NCBI GenBank assembly: GCA_018334495.1 | Contig: JAGXLV010000026.1 | Location: forward strand, 1 to 34,224 | Length of the DNA stretch: 34,224 nucleotides | Direction of reading: 5' to 3' | Origin: Oleiphilaceae bacterium | GTDB taxonomy: Bacteria > Pseudomonadota > Gammaproteobacteria > Pseudomonadales > Oleiphilaceae | Shown here: positions 26,576-33,381 of the stretch, in pieces | Numbering within the stretch: position 1 is the first letter of the stretch | Layout: each line of letters opens with the position of its first letter | Notes under the pieces: generated by a model | What the model was told of the DNA's origin: nothing | The model's input: the letters and a program-made list of their open reading frames with translations, nothing else | Database searches by the model: none | Program-made: the position numbers and the translations under genes

Positions 26576-26836
26576 TCAGGAGGCAGGGGTGCGCGGCTTG
26601 CGAAGCGGCGCCAGACGGGCCTCGAACGCTTCTTTCAAGTCATCCAGTTGCGCCTTGCGTCGATCAAGGCGGGCCTGGAAGCTCTCCCACTCACCTTCCA
26701 GACGGTACTGCTCCGCCATCAAAAAAGCGGCCAGATTGTGACGGTTGACCCGACTGGTAATGCCAACCTGGTCCAGCTGGTAGCCGACATAGTCGAGACC
26801 GTTCAGTGCGGTATTCAGAAGTTTCTTGGTGTTCAT
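26576..26836 (-). CDS. Small hypothetical protein with predicted C-terminal coiled coil
   Basis: An 86-residue protein from the ATG at 26836 (MNTKKLLNTALNGLDYVGYQ). I do not recognise the family. The N-terminal third is mildly amphipathic, and the rest is highly charged and helical (EWESFQARLDRRKAQLDDLK), suggesting a coiled coil. The AGGA at about 13 bases upstream of the ATG is rather far, so the start is uncertain; the frame is open to 26902. It is convergent with the kinase gene and divergent from the greB leader. It could be a phasin-like or scaffold protein, but nothing here proves it. Confidence 0.6.
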   Translation of the reverse strand: MNTKKLLNTALNGLDYVGYQLDQVGITSRVNRHNLAAFLMAEQYRLEGEWESFQARLDRRKAQLDDLKEAFEARLAPLRKPRTPAS

Positions 26837-26899
26837 GGTTGTTGACTGTCCTCGTTGATCCGGATCCGTAGCACCTGCGACATTTGCGCCTTCATCAAA

Positions 26900-26914
26900 C
26901 AATAAATTTTATTG
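26900..26914. repeat. 15-base AT-rich inverted repeat
   Basis: CAATAAA-T-TTTATTG is a perfect 7-1-7 inverted repeat in the divergent region between the small hypothetical gene and the greB leader. It may be an operator or part of overlapping promoters; being AT-rich, some chance occurrence is likely. Confidence 0.4.
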
Positions 26915-27017
26915 CTAGGCTCGACAACCTAATCTCCAGGCAGGGGTGCAATAGCGTGACGAATTGGCCAGTCTGACGAAAAAGTAATCAGCAAGCCACC
27001 CAAAGGTAACGCCACCC

Positions 27018-27089
27018 ATGTTTATATTGTGGCCATTGAGCACATTGATCGTTATTTCAGCTTTGTTATTGTCTTCACCACAGCGCTAG
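27018..27089 (+). CDS. Possible 23-residue hydrophobic leader peptide upstream of greB
   Basis: An ATG-to-TAG frame of 24 codons, ending five bases before the stem of the terminator that precedes greB. The peptide begins MFILWPLSTLIVISALLL and ends SSPQR, so it is almost wholly hydrophobic and could insert in the membrane. AAAGGT lies about ten bases upstream of the ATG, a modest ribosome binding site. The arrangement (short ORF, terminator, gene) resembles an attenuation leader or a stand-alone small membrane protein gene. Too short to judge by coding statistics; it may be chance. Confidence 0.35.
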   Translation: MFILWPLSTLIVISALLLSSPQR

Positions 27090-27094
27090 CCTTG

Positions 27095-27119
27095 CCCCGC
27101 ACTTGCGGGGTTTTTTTTT
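27095..27119 (+). terminator. Intrinsic terminator in the greB leader
   Basis: CCCCGC-ACTT-GCGGGG followed by nine T's: a 6-bp all-GC stem with a tetraloop. It works only on the plus strand and lies 20 bases before the greB ATG, so it either ends a short upstream RNA or attenuates greB. Confidence 0.92.
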
Positions 27120-27139
27120 GACTATAAAAAGGTAAGACC

Positions 27140-27643
27140 ATGGCCGAATCCAGAAAAACACCTTCACCGGGACGGGCAAGATACATTACCCCGGGTGGGG
27201 AGCGACAACTCCGGGATGAATTGAAGCACCTCTGGGAAGAGAAGCGGCCGGAAGTGACTCAGGCCGTGCGTGAAGCCGCTGCGCTTGGGGATCGCTCGGA
27301 GAATGCCGAATACATATACGGCAAGAAACAGTTGCGGGAGATTGACCGGAGGGTGCGCTTCCTCACCAAGCGCCTGGAAGAACTCACGGTTGTGAGACGG
27401 TCGCCGGACGACGCCAGCAAGGTCTATTTTGGCGCCTGGGTCACCGTTGAAAACGAAGCGGGGGACATTCATCATTATCGTCTGGTGGGTCCGGATGAAT
27501 TCGACTTGTCCAGGGGTATGCTCAGCGTGGATTCCCCCATGGCCCGCGCGCTCCTGGGTAAGCGTCAAGACGACGAGGTGGAGGTCAGGACGCCGGAAGG
27601 AAAGGTCGCCCTGGTGATTACCGACATTCGCTATGAGGAATGA
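27140..27643 (+). CDS. greB: Transcription elongation factor GreB
   Basis: A 167-residue Gre factor that enters the RNA polymerase secondary channel and stimulates cleavage of backtracked RNA. The coiled-coil tip carries the catalytic acidic residues D51 and E54 in LGDRSENAEYIYGKK, and the C-terminal FKBP-like domain has YFGAWVTVENEAGD and LSVDSPMARALLGKRQDDEV. ARYITPGGERQLRDEL at the N terminus favours GreB over GreA. An AAGGTAAG sequence precedes the ATG. A strong intrinsic terminator sits 20 bases upstream, so expression must start between it and the gene or read through it. Convergent with the next gene, 12 bases away. Confidence 0.94.
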   Translation: MAESRKTPSPGRARYITPGGERQLRDELKHLWEEKRPEVTQAVREAAALGDRSENAEYIYGKKQLREIDRRVRFLTKRLEELTVVRRSPDDASKVYFGAWVTVENEAGDIHHYRLVGPDEFDLSRGMLSVDSPMARALLGKRQDDEVEVRTPEGKVALVITDIRYEE

Positions 27644-27655
27644 GCGGCGATGCAG

Positions 27656-27994
27656 TCAGAACGCCCCGCGGCGTAAACAAGCCGTCACGGGCGCTTGCTG
27701 CGGAAGCGGCTGTTTACCCAGAACATCCTTATAGAAGAACTCAAGCGCATTATGGGCCTGATTGAGCCGGGCACGGGACGCACGGATGCGATTTTTGAGG
27801 TAATCCAGAAACAAAATCCGATCATTGTTTTCAAGTTTTTCCGGGTTTTTCAAATCGTGAAAACGTATGAAGCGGCAAATCCAGTGCAGGTATGTCTGCT
27901 CGGTTCTCTGGCTGAGGCGATAGCCCTGAATCGCCCGCGCTACCCGCTTGAATAATCCCCTCTGGCTCTGCTCCAGTATTTCGGTGATGTCCAT
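27656..27994 (-). CDS. Stand-alone integrase N-terminal (SAM-like core-binding) domain protein
   Basis: A 112-residue protein from the ATG at 27994 (AGAGGAGCC upstream). Residues about 20-95 resemble the DNA core-binding N-terminal domain of tyrosine recombinases, especially integron integrases: YRLSQRTEQTYLHWICRFIR, FLDYLKNRIRASRARLNQ and AHNALEFFYKDVLGK. The catalytic domain with its Arg-His-Arg-Tyr set is absent, and the frame ends 12 bases from greB, so there is no room for a degraded remainder. It is either a decayed integrase or a domesticated DNA-binding protein. An intact frame with a good ribosome binding site favours the latter. It is 102 bases downstream of the acyl-CoA-binding protein gene on the same strand. 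Confidence 0.75.
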   Translation of the reverse strand: MDITEILEQSQRGLFKRVARAIQGYRLSQRTEQTYLHWICRFIRFHDLKNPEKLENNDRILFLDYLKNRIRASRARLNQAHNALEFFYKDVLGKQPLPQQAPVTACLRRGAF

Positions 27995-28096
27995 ATGGCT
28001 CCTCTCCGTTGTATGTCCCTGGAATGATGCACCGATAATATTACAATCTTCTGACCCGGATAAGACCCAACGTGCCGTTTTCAAAGCCTGCAGGGT

Positions 28097-28363
28097 TTAC
28101 CGTTTTTTCATCTCCTCCAGCCGGTCAATGTATTTCTGCATGGCCTGTTCTTTCGGCATGCCCTTAACATTGGCCCAGGCGTCGTATTTTGCGCGCCCGA
28201 CAAAATCCATCATGCCCGGCCGCTTGCCGGTCACATCGCCCTGGGTTGCCTGTTTATAAAGGCCGTAGAATTCCAGTTTCAGTTCGTTGGAGGGCTTGAA
28301 TTCGCCCTCGGCGTTCTGGATGAAATCCACGGCTTCGTTAAAGCGGGTTTCGAGATCCGTCAT
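28097..28363 (-). CDS. Acyl-CoA-binding protein
   Basis: An 88-residue four-helix-bundle protein of the ACBP family, which binds and buffers long-chain acyl-CoA esters in the cytoplasm. The signature is visible: NELKLEFYGLYKQATQGDV (about 26-44) and KRPGMMDFVGRAKYDAWANV followed by GMPKEQAMQKYI. Length is standard (86-92). ACBP is mostly eukaryotic but occurs in several marine gammaproteobacteria, including Marinobacter, which store wax esters and triacylglycerol. It is divergent from the MFS transporter gene across 120 bases. Confidence 0.94.
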   Translation of the reverse strand: MTDLETRFNEAVDFIQNAEGEFKPSNELKLEFYGLYKQATQGDVTGKRPGMMDFVGRAKYDAWANVKGMPKEQAMQKYIDRLEEMKKR

Positions 28364-28483
28364 GGTGTGAGCCTTATTTGAGTGTTGGACACTTGATACT
28401 GGTCATAAAACGAATAAAGAGTATATCCTGCCAGCGTGAATGGGTCATGAGTCCTTCCGAATCAACGCAAGGTTAGCGCAATC

Positions 28484-29701
28484 GTGAAGCTTCCCGATTT
28501 TCTGAAAGAAAATCCGTCCCTGGCGTTTTTCGCGCTGCTGGCGACGGCCACTTCCGGCTTTGGTCAGACCTTTTTCTTTTCCGTGTTCGGCAGCGGTATC
28601 CGTGACACCTTTGTCTTGTCCAATAGCGCCTACGGCTTGTATTACGGCCTGGCGACCCTGCTGTCGGCAACACTGCTGCTTTATCTGGGCCCACTGGCGG
28701 ATCGCTGGGCGCTCAGGAACGTGACCGCACTGGCGGTGCTGTTGCTGGCCACGGGCTGTTTGATGATTGGTCTGGCACCTCACTGGAGCCTGCTGATCCC
28801 CGGCTTTTTGCTGGCTCGGCTGGGTGGCCAGGCCATGCTTTCGCATTTGGGCATGACGGTGGCGGGGCGCTATTTTGGCCGGAGCCGGGGTCGTATCATG
28901 GCGTTGACGGCATCGGGCTTTCCCATCGCCGAGGCCATTCTGCCGGCGTCCGCGGGGCTTATTATGGTCTGGGCTGGCTGGCGCCTGCCCTGGTTGTTGG
29001 CGGTGGCTTTTTTGCTTCTGGTCGCCCTGCCGGTTCTGTTGTTTCTGTCCCGGCGGGCGGCGCACCCGGGCGCCGTGTTAGCGGCCGGCGGCGACGACAT
29101 TGCGGGCGGCATGACGCGGGGCGAAGTGCTGCGAGACCCGGGTTTCTACCGTATCCTGCCGGCGGCCCTGATGGTGCCCTTCACAGTAACGGCCATGCTG
29201 TTTCATCAGACGGCCATTGCGGATCTCAGGGACTGGCCGGCGGAGCGGGTGGCGACGGCGTTTACCGGTTTTGCCCTGGGGCATTTCCTGAGCCTGTTCG
29301 TCGCGGGTCCTTTAGTCGACCGCATAGGCGCCCGACGAGCTCTGATGATGGGTCTGGCTCCGATTTTCAGCGGCTTGCTGGTTCTGGCGGTAAGCAACGC
29401 TCTCTGGACGCCCTATCTTTACCTGATGCTGACCGGCACCAGCCTCGGGTTTGTCGGTGCCGCCGGTGGCGCTATCTGGCCGGAGCGTTACGGCATCCGG
29501 CACATCGGGGCAATCCGATCGGTGGCCCAGGCGGCGATGGTGTTATCCACGGCGCTGTCGCCGGTGCTGGTGGGCGCCTTGCTTGATATGGGCATGGCCA
29601 CCACAGGCCTGGCACTGACACTGGCGGTGATGGTGTTGCTGAGCGTCGCCCTGGCGGCCACGGTAAAACCACCGGCTGGACAGAGCCGGGCCTGGCGCTG
29701 A
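28484..29701 (+). CDS. Major facilitator superfamily transporter
   Basis: A 405-residue polytopic membrane protein with about twelve hydrophobic helices. The MFS loop 2-3 motif is degenerate (LGPLADRWALRNVTAL), and a second-half counterpart GPLVDRIGARRALMMG is clearer. ALTASGFPIAEAILP in helix five is reminiscent of monocarboxylate/oxalate-formate type antiporters, but the substrate is not identifiable. The start is a GTG at 28484 with AAGG twelve bases upstream. It precedes the pqi genes by 35 bases and may be co-transcribed with them, though no functional link is known. Confidence 0.88.
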   Translation: MKLPDFLKENPSLAFFALLATATSGFGQTFFFSVFGSGIRDTFVLSNSAYGLYYGLATLLSATLLLYLGPLADRWALRNVTALAVLLLATGCLMIGLAPHWSLLIPGFLLARLGGQAMLSHLGMTVAGRYFGRSRGRIMALTASGFPIAEAILPASAGLIMVWAGWRLPWLLAVAFLLLVALPVLLFLSRRAAHPGAVLAAGGDDIAGGMTRGEVLRDPGFYRILPAALMVPFTVTAMLFHQTAIADLRDWPAERVATAFTGFALGHFLSLFVAGPLVDRIGARRALMMGLAPIFSGLLVLAVSNALWTPYLYLMLTGTSLGFVGAAGGAIWPERYGIRHIGAIRSVAQAAMVLSTALSPVLVGALLDMGMATTGLALTLAVMVLLSVALAATVKPPAGQSRAWR

Positions 29702-29736
29702 CGCCATTTGTTGGCTAAACAATCAAGGACTCCGGA

Positions 29737-30336
29737 GTGACCGATTCGTCTGACCTGATCATTTGCGAGTACTGCGACTCGGTCTACCAGCGCCCGCCAT
29801 TAGCGCGCAATGAGAGGGCCCATTGCCAGCGCTGCAATGCTGTGATCGAGCGCCGTCCCTGGCTTGGCCTGGACCAGCTACTCGCACTCAATCTCACCGC
29901 CGGCATGCTGCTGGCGTTTGTGAGTTTTTACCCGATATTGTCCGTGCAGAACCAGGGGCGCAACAATGCTGCGAGCCTGGCAGATTCGGTGTGGGCGCTG
30001 GTGGATGGGCCGATAAGTGCGATAGCAGCCGTGGTCGGCGCCTCCCTTATCCTGGTACCGGCGCTGCAGGTAACGCTTTTGACCTGGTTGCTGTCATTCG
30101 CCCATTTTCGGCAAAGAGCCCCGGGCTTTCGCTGGAGCATGCGAACGCTGGAGGTCCTGCGCCCCTGGAGTATGCTGGAGGTTTTTCTTCTCGGGGCTTT
30201 GGTCTCCGTGGTCAAGCTGACCGGCCGCGTTGAAGCGGCGCCCGCGGCCGGGTTGTTTGCACTGGCGGCACTGACCCTGCTGATGATAGGCATCGCCGGC
30301 AGGGACCTCCGCCTGCTTTGGAAACAGGTGCCATGA
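29737..30336 (+). CDS. pqiA: PqiA-family membrane protein, first one-domain subunit
   Basis: A 199-residue inner-membrane protein with an N-terminal zinc ribbon (C10xxC13 and C30xxC33: IICEYCDSVY and HCQRCNAV) and four predicted transmembrane helices. E. coli PqiA contains two such modules in one 417-residue chain; here they are split over two genes. RPWSMLEVFLLGALVSVVKL is the characteristic PqiA segment. PqiA works with the MCE protein PqiB and lipoprotein PqiC in moving lipids between the membranes. The start is GTG at 29737, seven bases after AAGGA. Coupled to the next gene through ATGA. Confidence 0.88.
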   Translation: MTDSSDLIICEYCDSVYQRPPLARNERAHCQRCNAVIERRPWLGLDQLLALNLTAGMLLAFVSFYPILSVQNQGRNNAASLADSVWALVDGPISAIAAVVGASLILVPALQVTLLTWLLSFAHFRQRAPGFRWSMRTLEVLRPWSMLEVFLLGALVSVVKLTGRVEAAPAAGLFALAALTLLMIGIAGRDLRLLWKQVP

Positions 30337-30950
30337 CGCCGCCGTTTGCAGACGAGTTGAACCTGCGCCTGTGTCACCGCTGCAAGTATGCCTGTTCACT
30401 GGATCGTGACAGGCACCGATGCAGTCGTTGCAATGCGCTCTTGCATCGCCGAAAACCTGACGCCATCGCCCGTACCTGGGCTTTGTTACTGGCGGCTTTC
30501 GTATTCTACGTGCCGGCTAATGTACTGCCCATTCTGCGCACCACGGCTCTGCAACATGATTCCACCACGACTATCTTGGGCAGTGTGGTCGATCTCTGGC
30601 AGGATGGCGCCTGGGATATTGCGGTCATCATTTTTGTGGCCAGCGTGGTGGTGCCTGTTGCCAAGTTTTTGATACTGGCGTTTTTGCTGGTGACCGTCCA
30701 GCGACGCAGCCGCGGGTCCTGCCGGGAAAGGACACAGCTCTACCGTGGCCTGGAATTGATCGGCTACTGGTCGATGCTGGATGTGTTCGTGGTCGGCTTG
30801 CTGGCCGCCCTGGTGCAGTTTGGCGTGTTGGGAGATATTGAGCCTCGGCTCGGCATTCTTTTTTTCGGGCTGGTGGTTGTGCTCACGATGATGGCAACCC
30901 TTACCTTCGATTCGAGATTGATCTGGGATGCAGTCAAAGATGAGCGATGA
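30333..30950 (+). CDS. PqiA-family membrane protein, second one-domain subunit
   Basis: A 205-residue protein from the ATG at 30333, which overlaps the stop of the preceding pqiA-like gene. It repeats the same plan: zinc ribbon C14xxC17 and C30xxC33 (LCHRCKYAC and CSRCNALL), then four membrane helices and the family segment GYWSMLDVFVVGLLAALVQF. Together the two proteins cover the two halves of E. coli PqiA. The last helix ends close to the C terminus DAVKDER, and the gene overlaps pqiB. Co-assembly of the two halves is inferred from the operon. Confidence 0.88.
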   Translation: MTPPFADELNLRLCHRCKYACSLDRDRHRCSRCNALLHRRKPDAIARTWALLLAAFVFYVPANVLPILRTTALQHDSTTTILGSVVDLWQDGAWDIAVIIFVASVVVPVAKFLILAFLLVTVQRRSRGSCRERTQLYRGLELIGYWSMLDVFVVGLLAALVQFGVLGDIEPRLGILFFGLVVVLTMMATLTFDSRLIWDAVKDER

Positions 30951-32637
30951 TGACGTGAACAAGACAGAGCAAAGTCCGCCTCCCGCCGAGCCCGAAGTCC
31001 GCGAGCGCCGTTGGCATTTGCCACTGGTTTGGATCGTCCCGCTGGTGGCTGTCATTGTCGGCCTGTCGATGATGGTGCGGGCCTGGCAGCAAAGTGGACC
31101 GGTGATCGAGATTACCTTTGAAACCGCCGAAGGCTTGAAGCCGAACCAGACGCCTGTGCAGTATCGCAATGTAGTCATTGGTAATGTCACCGGGGTGTCG
31201 CTGGGCGAAGCCCGTCAACAGGTTGTCGCCACGGTTGAGTTGAGCAAGGAGGCAGACGCTTTCACCCGCGAGGACACCCGCTTCTGGGTGGTTCGCCCGC
31301 GCATCGGCGCGACCGGGATCTCCGGCCTGGGCACGCTTTTTTCCGGTGATTTTATCGCGGCCGACCCTGGCAACTCGTCCGGGCACGCGGAACGATTCGA
31401 GGGGCTGGAATCGCCGCCGCCCATCACTTATGGCGAGCCGGGCAAGCGTTTTCAGTTGCAGGCGGAGGACCTGGGTTCCCTGACCATAGGTTCGCCCGTC
31501 TATTATCGCAGCGTGCAAGTGGGCCAGGTGGTGTCGTATCAGCTTGATAAGCAGGGCAATGGCGTCAATGTGGAAGTGTTTGTGTCCGAACCTCATGATC
31601 GCTTTGTCAGCGGGAATACGCGATTCTGGAACACCAGTGGCCTTGATCTTGACCTGGGGGTGGACGGCGTCCAAGTCCATATGCAGTCCCTGGTATCGCT
31701 GGTTACCGGCGGAATTGCCTTCGGCACGCCCCTTGTGAATAGCCTGGATACCATGGGCGCCGAAGAAGACTCACGTTTTCGACTTTTCGATGACAGAGGC
31801 ACGGCCCTGGCACCGGAAAAAGGCGAGCCCGAGCGCATTCGCATGAGGTTCGCACAGTCCCTGCGAGGGCTGGAAGAGGGCGCGCCGGTAGATTTTCAGG
31901 GTAAAAATATTGGCGAGGTCAGTCGCATAACCCTGGACTACGATGAGTCTGACCAGACCTTCCCGGTGGTGGTGGATGCCATCATGTATCCCAAATTGAT
32001 GGGCCGGGCTTATGATAAATTCCAGCAATCCCAGCAATCCCAGGAATCACAGAACAATGGTCCAAAGCCGAGTCAAAGCGCGATCAGGGAATTATTCGAA
32101 ACCCTGGTGGGACGGGGGCTGCGCGCCGAAGCCAGAACGGCTAATCTCCTGACTGGCAAGCTTTTCATTGCCCTGGAGTTTTATCCGGACGCCGACAAAA
32201 CGAACATTCGCAGGCATGCTCAGACCATGGTCATTCCAACCCGGACAACCAGTCTTGACAGGATTCAGGCCCAGTTGACCACGCTGGTGGACAGGATCAG
32301 CAAAATACCGATCGAAAGTATATCGGCCAATCTCGATGGCAGCCTTCGCGATATTCGTCAGACCCTTACCCAAATGAATGACGATGTATTGCCGGCATCG
32401 CTGGCCACCCTTGAGGGTATCGATAAGCTCACTCTGGCGATGGGCGAAGCCCTCGGCTCGGCGGCCGAGGCGCTCGGCGAGGATTCGCCGCAACGGGAGC
32501 AGTTGCAGCAGGCACTGACTGAAGTAGAGCGGATGTCACGGTCCGTGCGGTCTTTGTCGGATTATTTCCGCCGTCATCCGGAAGCGCTGATCAGGGGCCG
32601 TCAGGAGCGGCAGAACCGGGACGACCTGAGACCATGA
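30928..32637 (+). CDS. pqiB: MCE-family intermembrane lipid transport protein PqiB
   Basis: A 569-residue protein with one N-terminal transmembrane helix (about 31-51, LPLVWIVPLVAVIVGLSMMV) and three MCE domains: from about 55 (EITFETAEGLKPNQTPVQYR), about 172 (FQLQAEDLGSLTIGSPVYYR) and about 300 (RMRFAQSLRGLEEGAPVDFQ). A long C-terminal helical part follows. E. coli PqiB (546 residues) stacks as hexamers into a hollow needle spanning the periplasm. An in-frame ATG at 30940 is an equally good start. A Gln/Ser-rich insertion (SQQSQESQNN) encoded by nine-base tandem repeats lies near residue 365-375. The stop overlaps pqiC. Confidence 0.95.
   Translation: MQSKMSDDDVNKTEQSPPPAEPEVRERRWHLPLVWIVPLVAVIVGLSMMVRAWQQSGPVIEITFETAEGLKPNQTPVQYRNVVIGNVTGVSLGEARQQVVATVELSKEADAFTREDTRFWVVRPRIGATGISGLGTLFSGDFIAADPGNSSGHAERFEGLESPPPITYGEPGKRFQLQAEDLGSLTIGSPVYYRSVQVGQVVSYQLDKQGNGVNVEVFVSEPHDRFVSGNTRFWNTSGLDLDLGVDGVQVHMQSLVSLVTGGIAFGTPLVNSLDTMGAEEDSRFRLFDDRGTALAPEKGEPERIRMRFAQSLRGLEEGAPVDFQGKNIGEVSRITLDYDESDQTFPVVVDAIMYPKLMGRAYDKFQQSQQSQESQNNGPKPSQSAIRELFETLVGRGLRAEARTANLLTGKLFIALEFYPDADKTNIRRHAQTMVIPTRTTSLDRIQAQLTTLVDRISKIPIESISANLDGSLRDIRQTLTQMNDDVLPASLATLEGIDKLTLAMGEALGSAAEALGEDSPQREQLQQALTEVERMSRSVRSLSDYFRRHPEALIRGRQERQNRDDLRP
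32022..32048 (+). repeat. Three tandem 9-base repeats inside pqiB
   Basis: CCAGCAATC, CCAGCAATC and CCAGGAATC follow one another in frame and encode Gln/Ser triplets. Changes in copy number would keep the reading frame. The segment lies after the third MCE domain, at the start of the helical needle region. Confidence 0.8.
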
Positions 32638-32660
32638 TGGAACCACGGAGGGCATGGAAA

Positions 32661-33224
32661 ATGCGATGCACAAACCTGGCCGCCGGCTTGCTATTTCTGT
32701 TGATCCTGTCTGGCTGCAGCAGCCCCCCGGTACGTTTTCATACGTTGATGCAGCCGGCCGAAACCGGTGAGCCGGCCCCGAATCAAATCAGCATTCATGT
32801 CGACAGCGTATCGGTTCCCGCGCCCGTGGATCGCACCGAACTGGTGGTGCGCCAGGGTCCCACCGACCTGCTGCTGCTTTCTTCGGACTGGTGGGGCGCC
32901 AGCCTCTCGGAGGAGATTCGCAGCGCGCTGACCGCCCGGTTGGCTGGCACCGGCCAAGAAGAAACGGCCTTTGCCGCCCGCATTGAAGTCACACGTTTTG
33001 ATGTCAGGGCCGGTCAGGGCGCCTGGCTGGAGGCGCGTTACCGGCTCAGGAGCACCGGCTCTGATGACCGTCATTCGCTGACCTGCGCGACTCGTCTCTA
33101 CACTGAGGCTGAAAGCCGGGTGGAGTCGCTGGTTCAGGCTCAGCAAACCAACCTCGAAGCTCTGGCGAGACAGATGCTGGTGGCCGCTAAGGGTCTGACC
33201 GCCGGCAATAACTGCCCGTCATGA
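32661..33224 (+). CDS. pqiC: Outer-membrane lipoprotein PqiC (YmbA family)
   Basis: A 187-residue lipoprotein. The signal peptide MRCTNLAAGLLFLLILSGC ends in a lipobox (LSGC) with the lipidated cysteine at residue 19. The following FHTLMQP, SVSVPAPVDRTELVVRQGP and SSDWWGASLSEEIRSAL are typical of the ABC-type lipoprotein domain shared by PqiC/YmbA. PqiC binds the tip of the PqiB needle at the outer membrane. I prefer the ATG at 32661, preceded by GGAGG, over the ATG at 32634, which overlaps the pqiB stop but has no clear ribosome binding site and adds nine residues. Last gene of the pqi operon. Confidence 0.9.
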   Translation: MRCTNLAAGLLFLLILSGCSSPPVRFHTLMQPAETGEPAPNQISIHVDSVSVPAPVDRTELVVRQGPTDLLLLSSDWWGASLSEEIRSALTARLAGTGQEETAFAARIEVTRFDVRAGQGAWLEARYRLRSTGSDDRHSLTCATRLYTEAESRVESLVQAQQTNLEALARQMLVAAKGLTAGNNCPS

Positions 33225-33381
33225 GCCGCGCCCGAATTCCGCGCTGAAACGACTGTTTATTGTCCGTCTGCATCTCTGGGTTTGTTCTCAGCCAGACTTT
33301 AATCGGTTTGCACCCGCCCCCATCCTTCTTTAAGGTGCATTCTCAGTACGACTAAATAAGGACTATGTCCAGGAGGCAGAC

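Larger units (their letters stand above)
26837..27139. other. Divergent region holding the greB leader
   Basis: A 303-base stretch between the small hypothetical gene (minus) and greB (plus). It holds a 15-base inverted repeat (26900-26914), a 23-codon hydrophobic ORF (27018-27089) and a strong plus-strand terminator (27095-27119) just before greB. Any transcript ending at that terminator must start within this region, since the upstream gene is on the other strand. Confidence 0.7.
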
